Source of the DNA: JAZGER01 sp036480335
GTDB taxonomy: Bacteria; Pseudomonadota; Gammaproteobacteria; DSM-19610
Assembly (NCBI GenBank): GCA_036480335.1
Contig: JAZGGH010000009.1
Span: forward strand, 1-18,680
Reading direction: 5' to 3'
Length of the DNA: 18,680 nt
Positions 12,226-18,680 of this stretch are shown here, in pieces (the first letter of the stretch is position 1; each line of letters begins with the position of its first letter). Both the position numbers and the translations under genes were made by a program. A model generated the notes under the pieces. That model made no database searches. It saw only the letters and a list, made by a program, of their open reading frames with translations, and was not told the origin of the DNA.

Positions 12226-14382
12226 ATGCAAAAAACACGCTCCATTTTTTCCTATAAACCTTTCTGGGCAAAACGCCTGGGGCCTGCTGAAGTGTTACCT
12301 AAATCACGCGCTGAAATGGAACTGCTCGGTTGGGATAGCTGCGATATTATTCTGGTCACCGGCGATGCTTATGTTGATCACCCCAGTTTTGGTATGGCGG
12401 TGATTGGTCGGGTGCTGGAAGCGCAGGGGTTTCGGGTAGGCATTATTGATCAGCCAGACTGGTCTGATAAAACAGATTTTATGCGGCTGGGTAAGCCTGA
12501 TCTGTTTTTTGGCGTGACAGCCGGCAATATGGATTCAATGGTTAATCGTTATACTTCGGATCGTAGAAAACGCTCTGATGATGCTTACACGCCAGATGCT
12601 GCAGGCGGTAGTCGACCCGATCGTTCGGTGATTGTTTACTCGCAGCGTTGCCGCGAAGCCTGGTCAGATGTGCCATTGATTGTTGGTGGTATTGAAGCCA
12701 GCCTGCGCCGTATTGCGCATTATGATTACTGGTCAGACAAGGTTCGGCGTTCAGTTATTTTTGATGCTAAGGCTGATCTGCTGGTTTACGGGAATGGAGA
12801 GCGTCAGGTGATAGAAATTGCACATCGACTTGCCAGTGGTGAAGCGGTGAGTGAACTGACTGATATACGCGGGACAGCATTTATCAGCCGACAGATACCT
12901 GATGGCTGGCATATTATTGATTCTACAAGCGTTGATAGCCCTGGAAAAATAGATCCGGTCACTGATCCCTATGCGATGCAATCAAATGAGGCTGCTAGCT
13001 GTCGTCCACAGGAAAAGGCCACTGAAGTGTCGCTGCAGGATTTGCAACAAAGCCGCAAAAGAGTAGACCGTGAGCACAGTGTGATCAGTTTGCCAGCTTA
13101 TAACAAGGTAAAAACTGATCCGGTGCTTTATGCGCATGCTTCCAGAGTCTTGCATCTTGAAACCAATCCCGGCAATGCGCGCGCTCTGATGCAGCAACAT
13201 GGTGATCGTATACTGTGGTTGAATCCACCACCGATTCCATTGCCAACGGTTGATCTTGATCGCGTATTTGAACTGCCCTATACAAGACAACCGCATCCTC
13301 GCTATCAGGGTAAAAAAATACCTGCTTATGAAATGATTCGCTTCTCAGTGAATATCATGCGCGGCTGTTTTGGGGGTTGTACCTTTTGTTCGATTACCGA
13401 ACATGAAGGACGGATTATCCAGAACCGTTCAGAAGATTCCATTATCCGTGAAATAGAAACCATTCGTGATAGCGTGCCAGGATTTACGGGCATTATTTCC
13501 GACGTAGGCGGACCCACTGCCAACATGTATCGACTGGCCTGTAAGAGCTCATCTATTGAGGCTGCCTGTCGGCGACCTTCCTGTGTGTTCCCGGGGATTT
13601 GTTCAAACCTGAATACCGATCATTCGCCTCTGATTCAGTTATACCGGCGGGCGAGGGAGTTACCCGGTATTAAAAAAGTGCTGGTTGCTTCAGGCCTGCG
13701 TTACGATCTTGCGGTACGTTCACCGCAATATGTGAAAGAGCTGGTTACTCATCATGTTGGCGGTTACCTGAAAATTGCACCTGAACATACTGAGGGTGGC
13801 CCATTATCGAAAATGATGAAACCCGGCATGGAAGCTTATGATCGCTTTAAAGTATTGTTTGAAAAGTTCTCGAAGCAGGCAGGTAAGGAACAATACCTGA
13901 TTCCCTATTTCATTGCTGCACACCCTGGCACCACAGATCACGATATGCTGCAACTGGCTCTCTGGTTAAAACGCAATGGATTTCGCGCTGACCAGGTGCA
14001 AAACTTCCTGCCATCGCCGATGGCAACGGCGACTGCTATGTATCACTCGGGTAAAAATCCGCTACACAAAGTGACGCGAAAAAGTGAAACTGTTGCCATT
14101 CCCAAAGGTATAAAAGTGCGCCGCTTGCACAAAGCCTTCCTGCGCTATCATGATGCAAACAACTGGCCGCTATTGCGTGATGCATTGAAACGCATGGGTC
14201 GAGCAGATTTGATCGGCAATGGTAAACGCCATCTGATTCCTGCATGGCAGCCAAAAGGCACAGGCGAAACAGAAGAGGGGCAGAAAGGCAAACCATTCAA
14301 AACCCAGCATACCGGATTGCCGAGGAATCCTGGGAAACCAGGACGTCAACGAAAGCGGCAGCGGCTAACGGGAAAACGCTAA
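12226..14382 (+). CDS. ygiQ: YgiQ family radical SAM protein
   Basis: A 718-residue radical SAM protein of the YgiQ/UPF0313 family, close to the usual length. The N-terminal domain (1-350) has WDSCDIILVTGDAYVDHPSF (36-55) and VGGIEASLRRIAHYDYW, characteristic of the family. The cluster motif is MRGCFGGCTFCSITEHEGR, with C381-x3-C385-x2-C388. The C-terminal part has SGLRYDL, LKIAPEHTEGGPLSKMMKPG and PYFIAAHPGTTDHDM. The last 40 residues are strongly basic, suggesting nucleic acid or ribosome contact. The reaction is unknown. No clear ribosome binding site precedes ATG 12226. It is divergent from the cold-shock gene across a 270-bp AT-rich region. Confidence 0.93.
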   Translation: MQKTRSIFSYKPFWAKRLGPAEVLPKSRAEMELLGWDSCDIILVTGDAYVDHPSFGMAVIGRVLEAQGFRVGIIDQPDWSDKTDFMRLGKPDLFFGVTAGNMDSMVNRYTSDRRKRSDDAYTPDAAGGSRPDRSVIVYSQRCREAWSDVPLIVGGIEASLRRIAHYDYWSDKVRRSVIFDAKADLLVYGNGERQVIEIAHRLASGEAVSELTDIRGTAFISRQIPDGWHIIDSTSVDSPGKIDPVTDPYAMQSNEAASCRPQEKATEVSLQDLQQSRKRVDREHSVISLPAYNKVKTDPVLYAHASRVLHLETNPGNARALMQQHGDRILWLNPPPIPLPTVDLDRVFELPYTRQPHPRYQGKKIPAYEMIRFSVNIMRGCFGGCTFCSITEHEGRIIQNRSEDSIIREIETIRDSVPGFTGIISDVGGPTANMYRLACKSSSIEAACRRPSCVFPGICSNLNTDHSPLIQLYRRARELPGIKKVLVASGLRYDLAVRSPQYVKELVTHHVGGYLKIAPEHTEGGPLSKMMKPGMEAYDRFKVLFEKFSKQAGKEQYLIPYFIAAHPGTTDHDMLQLALWLKRNGFRADQVQNFLPSPMATATAMYHSGKNPLHKVTRKSETVAIPKGIKVRRLHKAFLRYHDANNWPLLRDALKRMGRADLIGNGKRHLIPAWQPKGTGETEEGQKGKPFKTQHTGLPRNPGKPGRQRKRQRLTGKR

Positions 14383-14391
14383 CAACCACGC

Positions 14392-14642
14392 ATGCAGGAA
14401 ATACTCATCCTCTCAGGCGGTTTCTATACAATCGCGCTGATCCTGTTTCACATCCTCTTCATACAAAACTCGGCAATGCCCTGTTGGTATTGATTTCATC
14501 TCTCTGGTTATTCAGAGCGGTACTACAGATTGTTTTTTACAAAATGAAACACTGGATATCTGTCATGTTGGTTATTTTCTTTCTGGCGGGTGCTTTTTTC
14601 TATGGGGCGCCGGTTATTTTGATGTCTGACTTAACAGGATAG
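14392..14642 (+). pseudogene. Decayed small inner-membrane protein gene
   Basis: Ten bases after ygiQ, ATG 14392 opens a hydrophobic N-terminus (MQEILILSGGFYTIALILF) that meets a stop after 33 codons. A different frame then carries a matching C-terminal half from about 14469: LGNALLVLISSLWLFRAVLQ, then a second hydrophobic helix ending at TAG 14642. Together they look like one small membrane protein of the roughly 120-residue type with several helices, from which a central part has been lost with a frame change near 14440-14470. The frame of the second half can be extended back over ygiQ, but that part encodes no sensible protein. Family name not known to me. Confidence 0.5.
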
Positions 14643-15051
14643 ATCAAACCCTACTCTGATAGACTGTATTCTGCCGTGTATCCAATGTTATTTTTTTACC
14701 GTTCATATTTCAGGCAGATTGCTGCCATTGCTGACATTTATGGTACATTTCGTGTCCTTGATCCAAAGAGACAGCGGTGAGACAGGAAATCTTGAATGCT
14801 ACTGACGCTAAGTCACTTTACCTTAGTACAGTGTCATCAAGTGTATGCAGAATAATGATGTAGATGCTTACTACGAGTCGATAAAGGAAAAAATAATTGC
14901 TCTGTGGTCTTTGCAGGATATGCCACACGGAACGAGAGAATTATGATGTGGAAAATTAAGTAATATTACTCTTGCCTGTCGCACACATAGTGTGATGTAT
15001 AGCATAATAAGTATTTCAGAATTAATAACACTCTTAAACAGGAATTTAACA
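14643..15051. other. Gene-free stretch with one short open frame
   Basis: About 410 bp with no recognised gene. A 33-codon frame at 14845-14946 (MQNNDVDAYYESIKEKII) reads like protein and could be a small gene or a remnant, but it lacks a clear ribosome binding site. A small inverted repeat, CACAC-ata-GTGTG, is at 14982-14994, just before the hsdM remnant and perhaps part of its old promoter region. Confidence 0.4.
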
Positions 15052-15184
15052 ATGACAAGCGCCCAACAACGTGCCGAACTGCAACGCCAGATCCTGGCAA
15101 ATTGCCAACGATGTTTGCGGCTCGGTAGATGGCTGGGATTTCAAGCAATATGTATTCGGCACGACAAGTTCAATATGCAACTAG
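15052..15184 (+). pseudogene. hsdM: Frameshifted N-terminal remnant of hsdM
   Basis: ATG 15052, with AGGA 8 nt upstream, starts MTSAQQRAELQRQI, the typical N-terminus of type I restriction-modification methyltransferase subunit HsdM. One extra C at 15093/15094 shifts the frame. In the corrected frame from 15095 the sequence reads WQIANDVCGSVDGWDFKQYV, the conserved continuation, then FGT, after which homology ends near 15162 and a stop follows at 15182. The functional protein is about 500 residues, so only about 37 codons remain and the SAM-binding and catalytic NPPY/F motifs are gone. Only the dead 5' end is left. Confidence 0.75.
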
Positions 15185-15215
15185 GCAACACCCTGATCGA
15201 CCCGCATAACCCCAA

Positions 15216-15247
15216 TTTTAATTATGGCGAATTCGCCATAATTAAAA
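15216..15247. repeat. Perfect 32-bp palindrome
   Basis: The 16-base arm TTTTAATTATGGCGAA is followed directly by its exact reverse complement, with no loop. It sits between the hsdM remnant and rhuM, where homologous coding sequence has been lost. No T-tract beyond the stem suggests a terminator. It could be a recombination scar, a dispersed palindromic repeat or a protein-binding site. Confidence 0.8.
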
Positions 15248-15320
15248 GCCAGGCGGCTATCTAGCAGATGCGTCTGTTGACCGATGATAATACCATTAAA
15301 AATCTGGAAGGTGCTAAGGC

Positions 15321-16382
15321 ATGAACAAAAAGAAAAATCCGGCGCCAACCATTCGATCATCCGCAGCCGAATATCTGAGCTTCGTAGCAACAAGTGGTGA
15401 AGGAGGTGTTGAAGCGCTTTATGCTGATGAAAATGTTTGGCTCAGCCAGAAAATGATGGGCACTTTGTATGGTGTAGAAACCCATACCATTAACTATCAT
15501 CTAAAAAAAATATTTTCAGATAGTGAACTGGAAGAACTGGCAGTTATTCGAGATTTTCGAATAACTGCCAAAGACGGTAAAAACTACCATACAAAGCACT
15601 ATAACCTCTCGGCAATCATAGCGGTTGGGTACAAGGTAAACTCCGAACGTGCTGTTCAGTTCCGAAAATGGGCAACGGGTATTATCAAGGAATACACCAT
15701 CAAAGCCTATGTTATGGACGATGAGCGCCTCAAAAATGATGGTTCTGTGCTGGGTAAAAAATACTTTGAAGAACAACTTGAGCGTATCCGTGAAATACGA
15801 CTCAGCGAACGGAAGTTCTACCAGAAGATTACCGATATCTACGCCACCTCGATTGATTACGATGTTACCGCTACTGCGACCAAACGCTTCTTTGCTACGG
15901 TACAAAACAAATTGCACTGGGCTATTCACGGGCAAACTGCCGCTGAGGTCGTTTATAGTCGTGCCGATGCTGAAAAAAAACACATGGGCTTAACCTCATG
16001 GAAAGATGCTCCCGAAGGCAAGATTCAAAAGTTCGATGTGACTATTGCTAAAAACTACCTAAGTGATAGTGAAATTGCCCAATTACAGAGGCTGGTCAAT
16101 GCTTATTTGGATGTCGCCGAGGATATGGCGCTTAGGGAAATACCCATGACCATGGCGGACTGGGAAGAACGTCTGAATCGCTTTATTGCCGCGACAGATA
16201 GAGATATTTTGCAAGATGCAGGCAAAGTCAGCGCAGAAATCGCCAAAGCACATGCTATTAGTGAATTTGAAAAATACCGCATCGTACAAGATCGTCTATA
16301 TCAATCTGATTTTGACAAACAAATAGCATCGCTGGAAAACCTCGAAAAGCCTCTTGAAAAAGGAAGTGATAGAGATGAGTAA
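15321..16382 (+). CDS. rhuM: RhuM family protein
   Basis: A 353-residue intact protein of the RhuM family (named after a Salmonella pathogenicity-island gene). Such genes are often found inside type I restriction-modification operons; the molecular function is unknown. The N-terminal third resembles phage-type DNA-binding modules: ENVWLSQKMMGTLYGVETHTINYHLKKIF (about 36-64), then ELAVIRDFRITAKDGKNYHTKHYNLSAIIAVGYKVNSERAVQFRKWAT, the conserved family core. A long charged helical C-terminal part follows. The gene's ATG overlaps the end of an 18-codon frame (stop TGA), and its 3' end contains the ATG of the hsdS remnant, as in a compact hsd operon. It remains open although both R-M neighbours are broken. 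Confidence 0.88.
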   Translation: MNKKKNPAPTIRSSAAEYLSFVATSGEGGVEALYADENVWLSQKMMGTLYGVETHTINYHLKKIFSDSELEELAVIRDFRITAKDGKNYHTKHYNLSAIIAVGYKVNSERAVQFRKWATGIIKEYTIKAYVMDDERLKNDGSVLGKKYFEEQLERIREIRLSERKFYQKITDIYATSIDYDVTATATKRFFATVQNKLHWAIHGQTAAEVVYSRADAEKKHMGLTSWKDAPEGKIQKFDVTIAKNYLSDSEIAQLQRLVNAYLDVAEDMALREIPMTMADWEERLNRFIAATDRDILQDAGKVSAEIAKAHAISEFEKYRIVQDRLYQSDFDKQIASLENLEKPLEKGSDRDE

Positions 16383-16449
16383 TACGGGCTTTATGGACAG
16401 GCTGCTGGATGGGGTTGAGGTTGAGTGGAGGGCACTTGCATTGATTTAG
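16375..16449 (+). pseudogene. hsdS: hsdS remnant, first 24 codons
   Basis: ATG 16375 lies within the last codons of rhuM and opens MSNTGFMDRLLDGVEVEW, the typical N-terminus of type I specificity subunits (M-x-x-L-L-D-G-V-E-V-E-W). A stop at 16447-16449 and loss of homology follow at once. Functional HsdS is about 400 residues, so both target-recognition domains are missing. Sequence to the right belongs to repeats and an insertion sequence, which probably removed the rest of hsdS and hsdR. Confidence 0.7.
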
Positions 16450-16532
16450 CCTCCGTCAGTATTGACACAAAAAAATTACTGAACAACTGAAATTATTTCT
16501 GAAAATGCACCTGGCAGAGCGAACAAATAAGA

Positions 16533-16604
16533 GACACCCACTATTTATTATGACAGAAATCAAATGGTTGTGGTTTTATGATAAGTGTATAATAGGTGGG
16601 TGTC
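16533..16604. repeat. 72-bp element with inverted GACACCCAC ends
   Basis: The left end GACACCCACTATT and the right end (reverse complement GACACCCACCTATT) agree over nine bases and then four more after a one-base gap, so the 72-bp segment could fold into one imperfect hairpin. Size and structure resemble REP/MITE-like palindromic elements, perhaps of the kind mobilised by REP-associated transposases. No clear target duplication is visible. It sits between the hsdS remnant and the transposase remnant. Confidence 0.5.
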
Positions 16605-16617
16605 ATATTTCTGATGT

Positions 16618-16923
16618 ATGACAAATCCAGCCTCAGCGAATCACCGCAAAGGCCATGGCAGACAAGCCTCTTTCATCCTCAACAAGAACAGAAAACCGAC
16701 TTACACAGACTGGATGAAGCATCGCGTAGATAGTGATAAAGGCAAACGGATTTACAGCCATCGCATGTCGGTTGTCGAGCCGGTGTTTGGCAACCTGTCG
16801 ATCAACAAGCGACTGAACCGATTCAGCCTGAGAGGGAAGAATAAAGTAAATGGACAGTGGAAATTGTTTTGTCTGATTCAGAATATTGAGAAGCTGGCGA
16901 ATTATGGGGCATTAGCAGCGTGA
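16618..16923 (+). pseudogene. C-terminal remnant of an IS1182-type transposase
   Basis: A frame of 101 residues matches the end of DDE transposases of the IS1182 type: GRQASFILNKNRKPTYTDWM, then SHRMSVVEPVFGNLSINKRL with the last catalytic Glu in VVEPVFGN, RFSLRGKNKVNGQWKLFCLIQNIEKLA. The full protein is about 450-500 residues; the N-terminus and both catalytic Asp are missing. The ATG at 16618 is probably accidental. The break lies near 16620, right after the 72-bp inverted-repeat element. Confidence 0.75.
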
Positions 16924-17120
16924 TTGATGGAGAAACCATCAAAACGGCATATCCTGAGCCTACGGTGAAACTTGCAGAGATCACGAGCAGTCAACAAGCC
17001 GGAAATTCAGGAGAGTCACTTGAAAGCTATCGTGAATTTTGTAACAGTGGAGATAGTTTTCAAAAAACAGGGCGGTGTTCATATGACTGATTATTTTTGG
17101 GTTTTTCTACAGTCTCGTTA
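16618..17120 (+). mobile_element. Truncated IS1182-like insertion sequence, 3' part
   Basis: Beyond the transposase remnant, a 7-bp-stem hairpin (TTGATGG/CCATCAA, 16924-16942) and non-coding sequence continue to about TTCTACAGTCTCGTTA at 17105-17120, which looks like the terminal region of such an element. The left end is lost. The right boundary is a guess from sequence character, not from a matched terminal repeat. Confidence 0.4.
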
Positions 17121-17207
17121 TGTGTCTGCGACGCAAGAGAATAATATCCTGAATCTATATAAGTTAGGAATAAACTGGGTACTCTTAATAACAGAGGTGG
17201 ATGTAAA
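16924..17207. other. Non-coding stretch between transposase remnant and glycosyltransferase
   Basis: This holds the tail of the insertion sequence and, from about 17121, an AT-rich leader of the next gene. No credible gene is seen; frames such as 16972-17211 have no ribosome binding site or recognisable family. Confidence 0.4.
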
Positions 17208-17927
17208 ATGAAAATTAGCATAGTAATTCCAGCCCACAATGAAGAGGAGTACATTGGACGATGCCTTTCATCGATAGATGCTCAGTTGATTCCACATGAC
17301 GTGCAGGTGGAAACCATCGTGGTTTTAAATAGATGCACAGACAGAACTGGAGAAGTTGCAAAAGCTCACGGAACCGTCATTGTATCAGATGACTCAAAAA
17401 ATATTTCGGCAATTAAAAATACAGGGATTGCTCATGCAAAGGCTGAATGGGTAATCACAATTGATGCCGATAGTTGGATGTCCAAAGGTGTATTGGCCGA
17501 AATATACCGGCATGCAAAATCTCCCAATTCTCTTGGTGGTGGAATACGAGTCAAGCCAGAAAGGTTGTCGCCTGGAATAGCTGTTGGGTATGGGATGATG
17601 CTGATCCCTGCGTTTTTCCTTGGCCTTTCTTTTGGGATGTATTGGTTCAAGAAAACAGACTTTGATGCTATCGGAGGGTTCGATGAAGACCGGCATATCG
17701 CGGAGGATGTAGACTTCCTTAGAAGACTCAAATTACATGGGCGCAAGACTAGACGACAACACAAAATAATATCGCTCGAATCAATAACAACCTCTTGTAG
17801 AAAATTCGATCAATTTGGGGACTGGCACTTCGTTCGTATATTTTGTAACCCATTACGAGTGCGAAGAGCCGTCTCTGGAAGTGAACGCGAGTACCTAGAT
17901 AAGAATTGGTATGAGGTTAAACGCTAG
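17208..17927 (+). CDS. Family 2 glycosyltransferase
   Basis: A 239-residue GT-A fold enzyme: N-terminal SIVIPAHNEEEYIGRCLSSI (4-23), VVLNRCTDRTGEVA, KNTGIAHAKAEWVITIDADSW with the D86-x-D88 metal and nucleotide-sugar site, and GGFDEDRHIAEDVDFLRRL (157-175) containing the E-D acidic pair expected of the catalytic base region. A short hydrophobic stretch (about 124-145, PGIAVGYGMMLIPAFFLGLS) may touch the membrane. GAGGTGG about 8 nt before ATG 17208 gives a strong start. It is followed 2 bp later by a small membrane protein gene and is bracketed by insertion-sequence remnants, so it looks like acquired cargo. Sugar and acceptor unknown. Confidence 0.85.
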   Translation: MKISIVIPAHNEEEYIGRCLSSIDAQLIPHDVQVETIVVLNRCTDRTGEVAKAHGTVIVSDDSKNISAIKNTGIAHAKAEWVITIDADSWMSKGVLAEIYRHAKSPNSLGGGIRVKPERLSPGIAVGYGMMLIPAFFLGLSFGMYWFKKTDFDAIGGFDEDRHIAEDVDFLRRLKLHGRKTRRQHKIISLESITTSCRKFDQFGDWHFVRIFCNPLRVRRAVSGSEREYLDKNWYEVKR

Positions 17928-17929
17928 TA

Positions 17930-18298
17930 ATGCAAATATATTTATTATGGTCAGCAGTGATAATGAGCTTTATCACTTTTGTAATACACACTTTTGTTGG
18001 TAGCTCCCGCGTAGCAAAACCATTATTAGATAATAAAGATTTACCTATAACTTCAAAATGGTTAAATTATTACACATGGCATATAACAACCATTTTTACT
18101 TTGTTAATGGGCGGAGCATACGCTTATGTAGCTTTAAACCCTGAAAAACCAGAGCTAATAGTATTCTTAACAGTGCTTACAGGGTCGTTTTCATTGCTAA
18201 GTGTAGGTGTTGCTATTAAAGGTAATATTAATCCTTTTCATTTCCCCTCGACATCTCTTTTTGCTATTGGGCACCTCTATAAATTAACAGTTTTCTGA
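17930..18298 (+). CDS. Small integral membrane protein
   Basis: A 122-residue protein with four hydrophobic segments: about 4-24 (LLWSAVIMSFITFVIHTFVG), 50-68 (HITTIFTLLMGGAYAYVAL), 77-95 (VFLTVLTGSFSLLSVGVAI) and a weaker C-terminal one. The IHTFVGSSRVAKPLL segment resembles a family of small uncharacterised membrane proteins with an I-H-S-x-x-G-E-x-R motif after the first helix. It starts 2 bp after the glycosyltransferase stop, so the two are an operon. The C-terminus may be altered by the adjacent IS5-type element. No function can be assigned. Confidence 0.6.
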   Translation: MQIYLLWSAVIMSFITFVIHTFVGSSRVAKPLLDNKDLPITSKWLNYYTWHITTIFTLLMGGAYAYVALNPEKPELIVFLTVLTGSFSLLSVGVAIKGNINPFHFPSTSLFAIGHLYKLTVF

Positions 18299-18680
18299 TC
18301 CAGCCCAGACACTTTGATTCCTATTCGGAAAACTCTCAAAAAATCTGCTTACAATGCCTGTTTAAGCGCTATTTCCTGCCTTTTTCTTTCAGATTCCAGA
18401 ATCAGGACACACTCGCCCGTTCAAGAAAACACAATCGCCTCATGTTATATACCAAATTCATCAGGCCGATCTCGGTACAGGCACGTACAATACCAATCGA
18501 GCGAATCGCTTTACGACGTAAATTACTTTGCGCCCCAAAAATATGCTCAATTCGGCTGCGGACTTTCGACCGGCTACGGTTACCTTGTTGTTCGCGTTCA
18601 CTCAACGGTTTGCCTCGACGCCCCTTGCGTTGTATCTGGCTGCGGTAGCCTGCTTTTTTAAGGCGCTCTTCCTGTTCCTC
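18299..18680 (-). mobile_element. IS5-type insertion sequence, partial at the right edge
   Basis: The transposase reads leftward from the window edge to a stop at 18402. The 100 bp to its left are non-coding and probably hold the end of the element, near 18299, just past the small membrane protein gene. No terminal repeat can be confirmed because the other end is outside the window. Confidence 0.55.
18402..18680 (-). CDS. IS5-family transposase, C-terminal part
   Basis: The minus-strand frame is open from the right edge to TAA or equivalent stop at 18402, giving 92 residues. It begins with a charged EEQEERLKKAGYRSQIQRK segment, then GRRGKPLSEREQQGNRSRSK and VRSRIEHIFGAQSNLRRKAI, which carries the last catalytic Glu of the DDE triad, and ends IGLMNLVYNMRRLCFLERAS. 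This is the usual C-terminus of IS5-family transposases. The N-terminal two thirds lies outside the window, so completeness cannot be judged. Confidence 0.8.
   Translation of the reverse strand, partial: EEQEERLKKAGYRSQIQRKGRRGKPLSEREQQGNRSRSKVRSRIEHIFGAQSNLRRKAIRSIGIVRACTEIGLMNLVYNMRRLCFLERASVS

Noticed and set aside
14244..14391. 5' part of the frame that leads into the small membrane protein
   Set aside because: It lies inside the C-terminus of ygiQ in another frame and encodes only a basic, low-information peptide.
14992..15051. Longer start upstream of the hsdM remnant
   Set aside because: Homology begins exactly at ATG 15052, which has its own ribosome binding site.
15181..15393. Minus-strand frame across the palindrome and rhuM start
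   Set aside because: Its sequence is an artefact of the palindrome (same peptide on both strands) and it overlaps rhuM.
16924..16942. Hairpin TTGATGG/CCATCAA as an FNR box or terminator
   Set aside because: The half-sites are 9 bp apart instead of 4, and there is no T-tract. It is just part of the insertion sequence.
16972..17211. 79-codon frame before the GT2 gene
   Set aside because: No ribosome binding site and no family. It runs from the insertion-sequence tail into the leader of the next gene.
1..18680. CRISPR arrays, tRNA or rRNA genes
   Set aside because: No regularly spaced direct repeats, no tRNA-like cloverleaf with the TTCGA arm and no rRNA-like segments were seen on reading either strand.

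Overview
The window looks like a moderately AT-leaning gammaproteobacterial chromosome segment. RluA, YgiQ, CspA-type, MoeA and NnrS proteins are all close to gammaproteobacterial forms, and the intact gene set suggests a facultative anaerobe able to handle nitrogen oxides or NO. Genus cannot be read from the sequence.

Left part (1-9033). A truncated gene leaves the left edge, followed by about 600 bp of decayed coding sequence. Then come a TatD-associated-type radical SAM gene overlapping a TauD-like Fe(II)/2-oxoglutarate dioxygenase gene, a two-CBS-domain protein, a methylguanine-DNA methyltransferase (ogt), two tandem paralogous GT8-like glycosyltransferases on the minus strand, moeA, nnrS, and a soluble PDC/Cache-sensor protein converging on nnrS. 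Four FNR/Anr/Dnr-type boxes (TTGAT-N4-ATCAA, two of them perfect) lie ahead of the radical SAM operon, the CBS gene, the GT pair/moeA divergent region and nnrS. These genes, interspersed with ordinary housekeeping genes, look like an anaerobic or NO-responsive regulon.

Middle (9034-14382). A 410-bp divergent intergenic region carries two perfect inverted DnaA boxes (TTATCCACA), a third consensus box and a very AT-rich stretch between them. Next are an orphan 81-aa gene, a macro-domain protein and a higBA-type toxin-antitoxin pair whose palindromic operator sits exactly inside the promoter spacer. Then rluA, a cold-shock gene with a long leader and an intrinsic terminator that ends 5 nt before the rluA start codon, and the radical SAM protein YgiQ.

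Right part (14383-18680) is an eroding accessory region. It holds a frameshifted small membrane gene, remnants of a type I restriction-modification operon (frameshifted hsdM start, 24-codon hsdS start) around an intact rhuM, a 32-bp perfect palindrome, a 72-bp inverted-repeat element, a transposase remnant of IS1182 type, a family 2 glycosyltransferase with a small membrane protein, and an IS5-type transposase running off the right edge.

The most interesting points are the FNR-boxed radical SAM/dioxygenase operon (an anaerobic signal driving an oxygen-dependent enzyme), the shared FNR-type regulon, and the origin-like DnaA-box region far from any dnaA gene.
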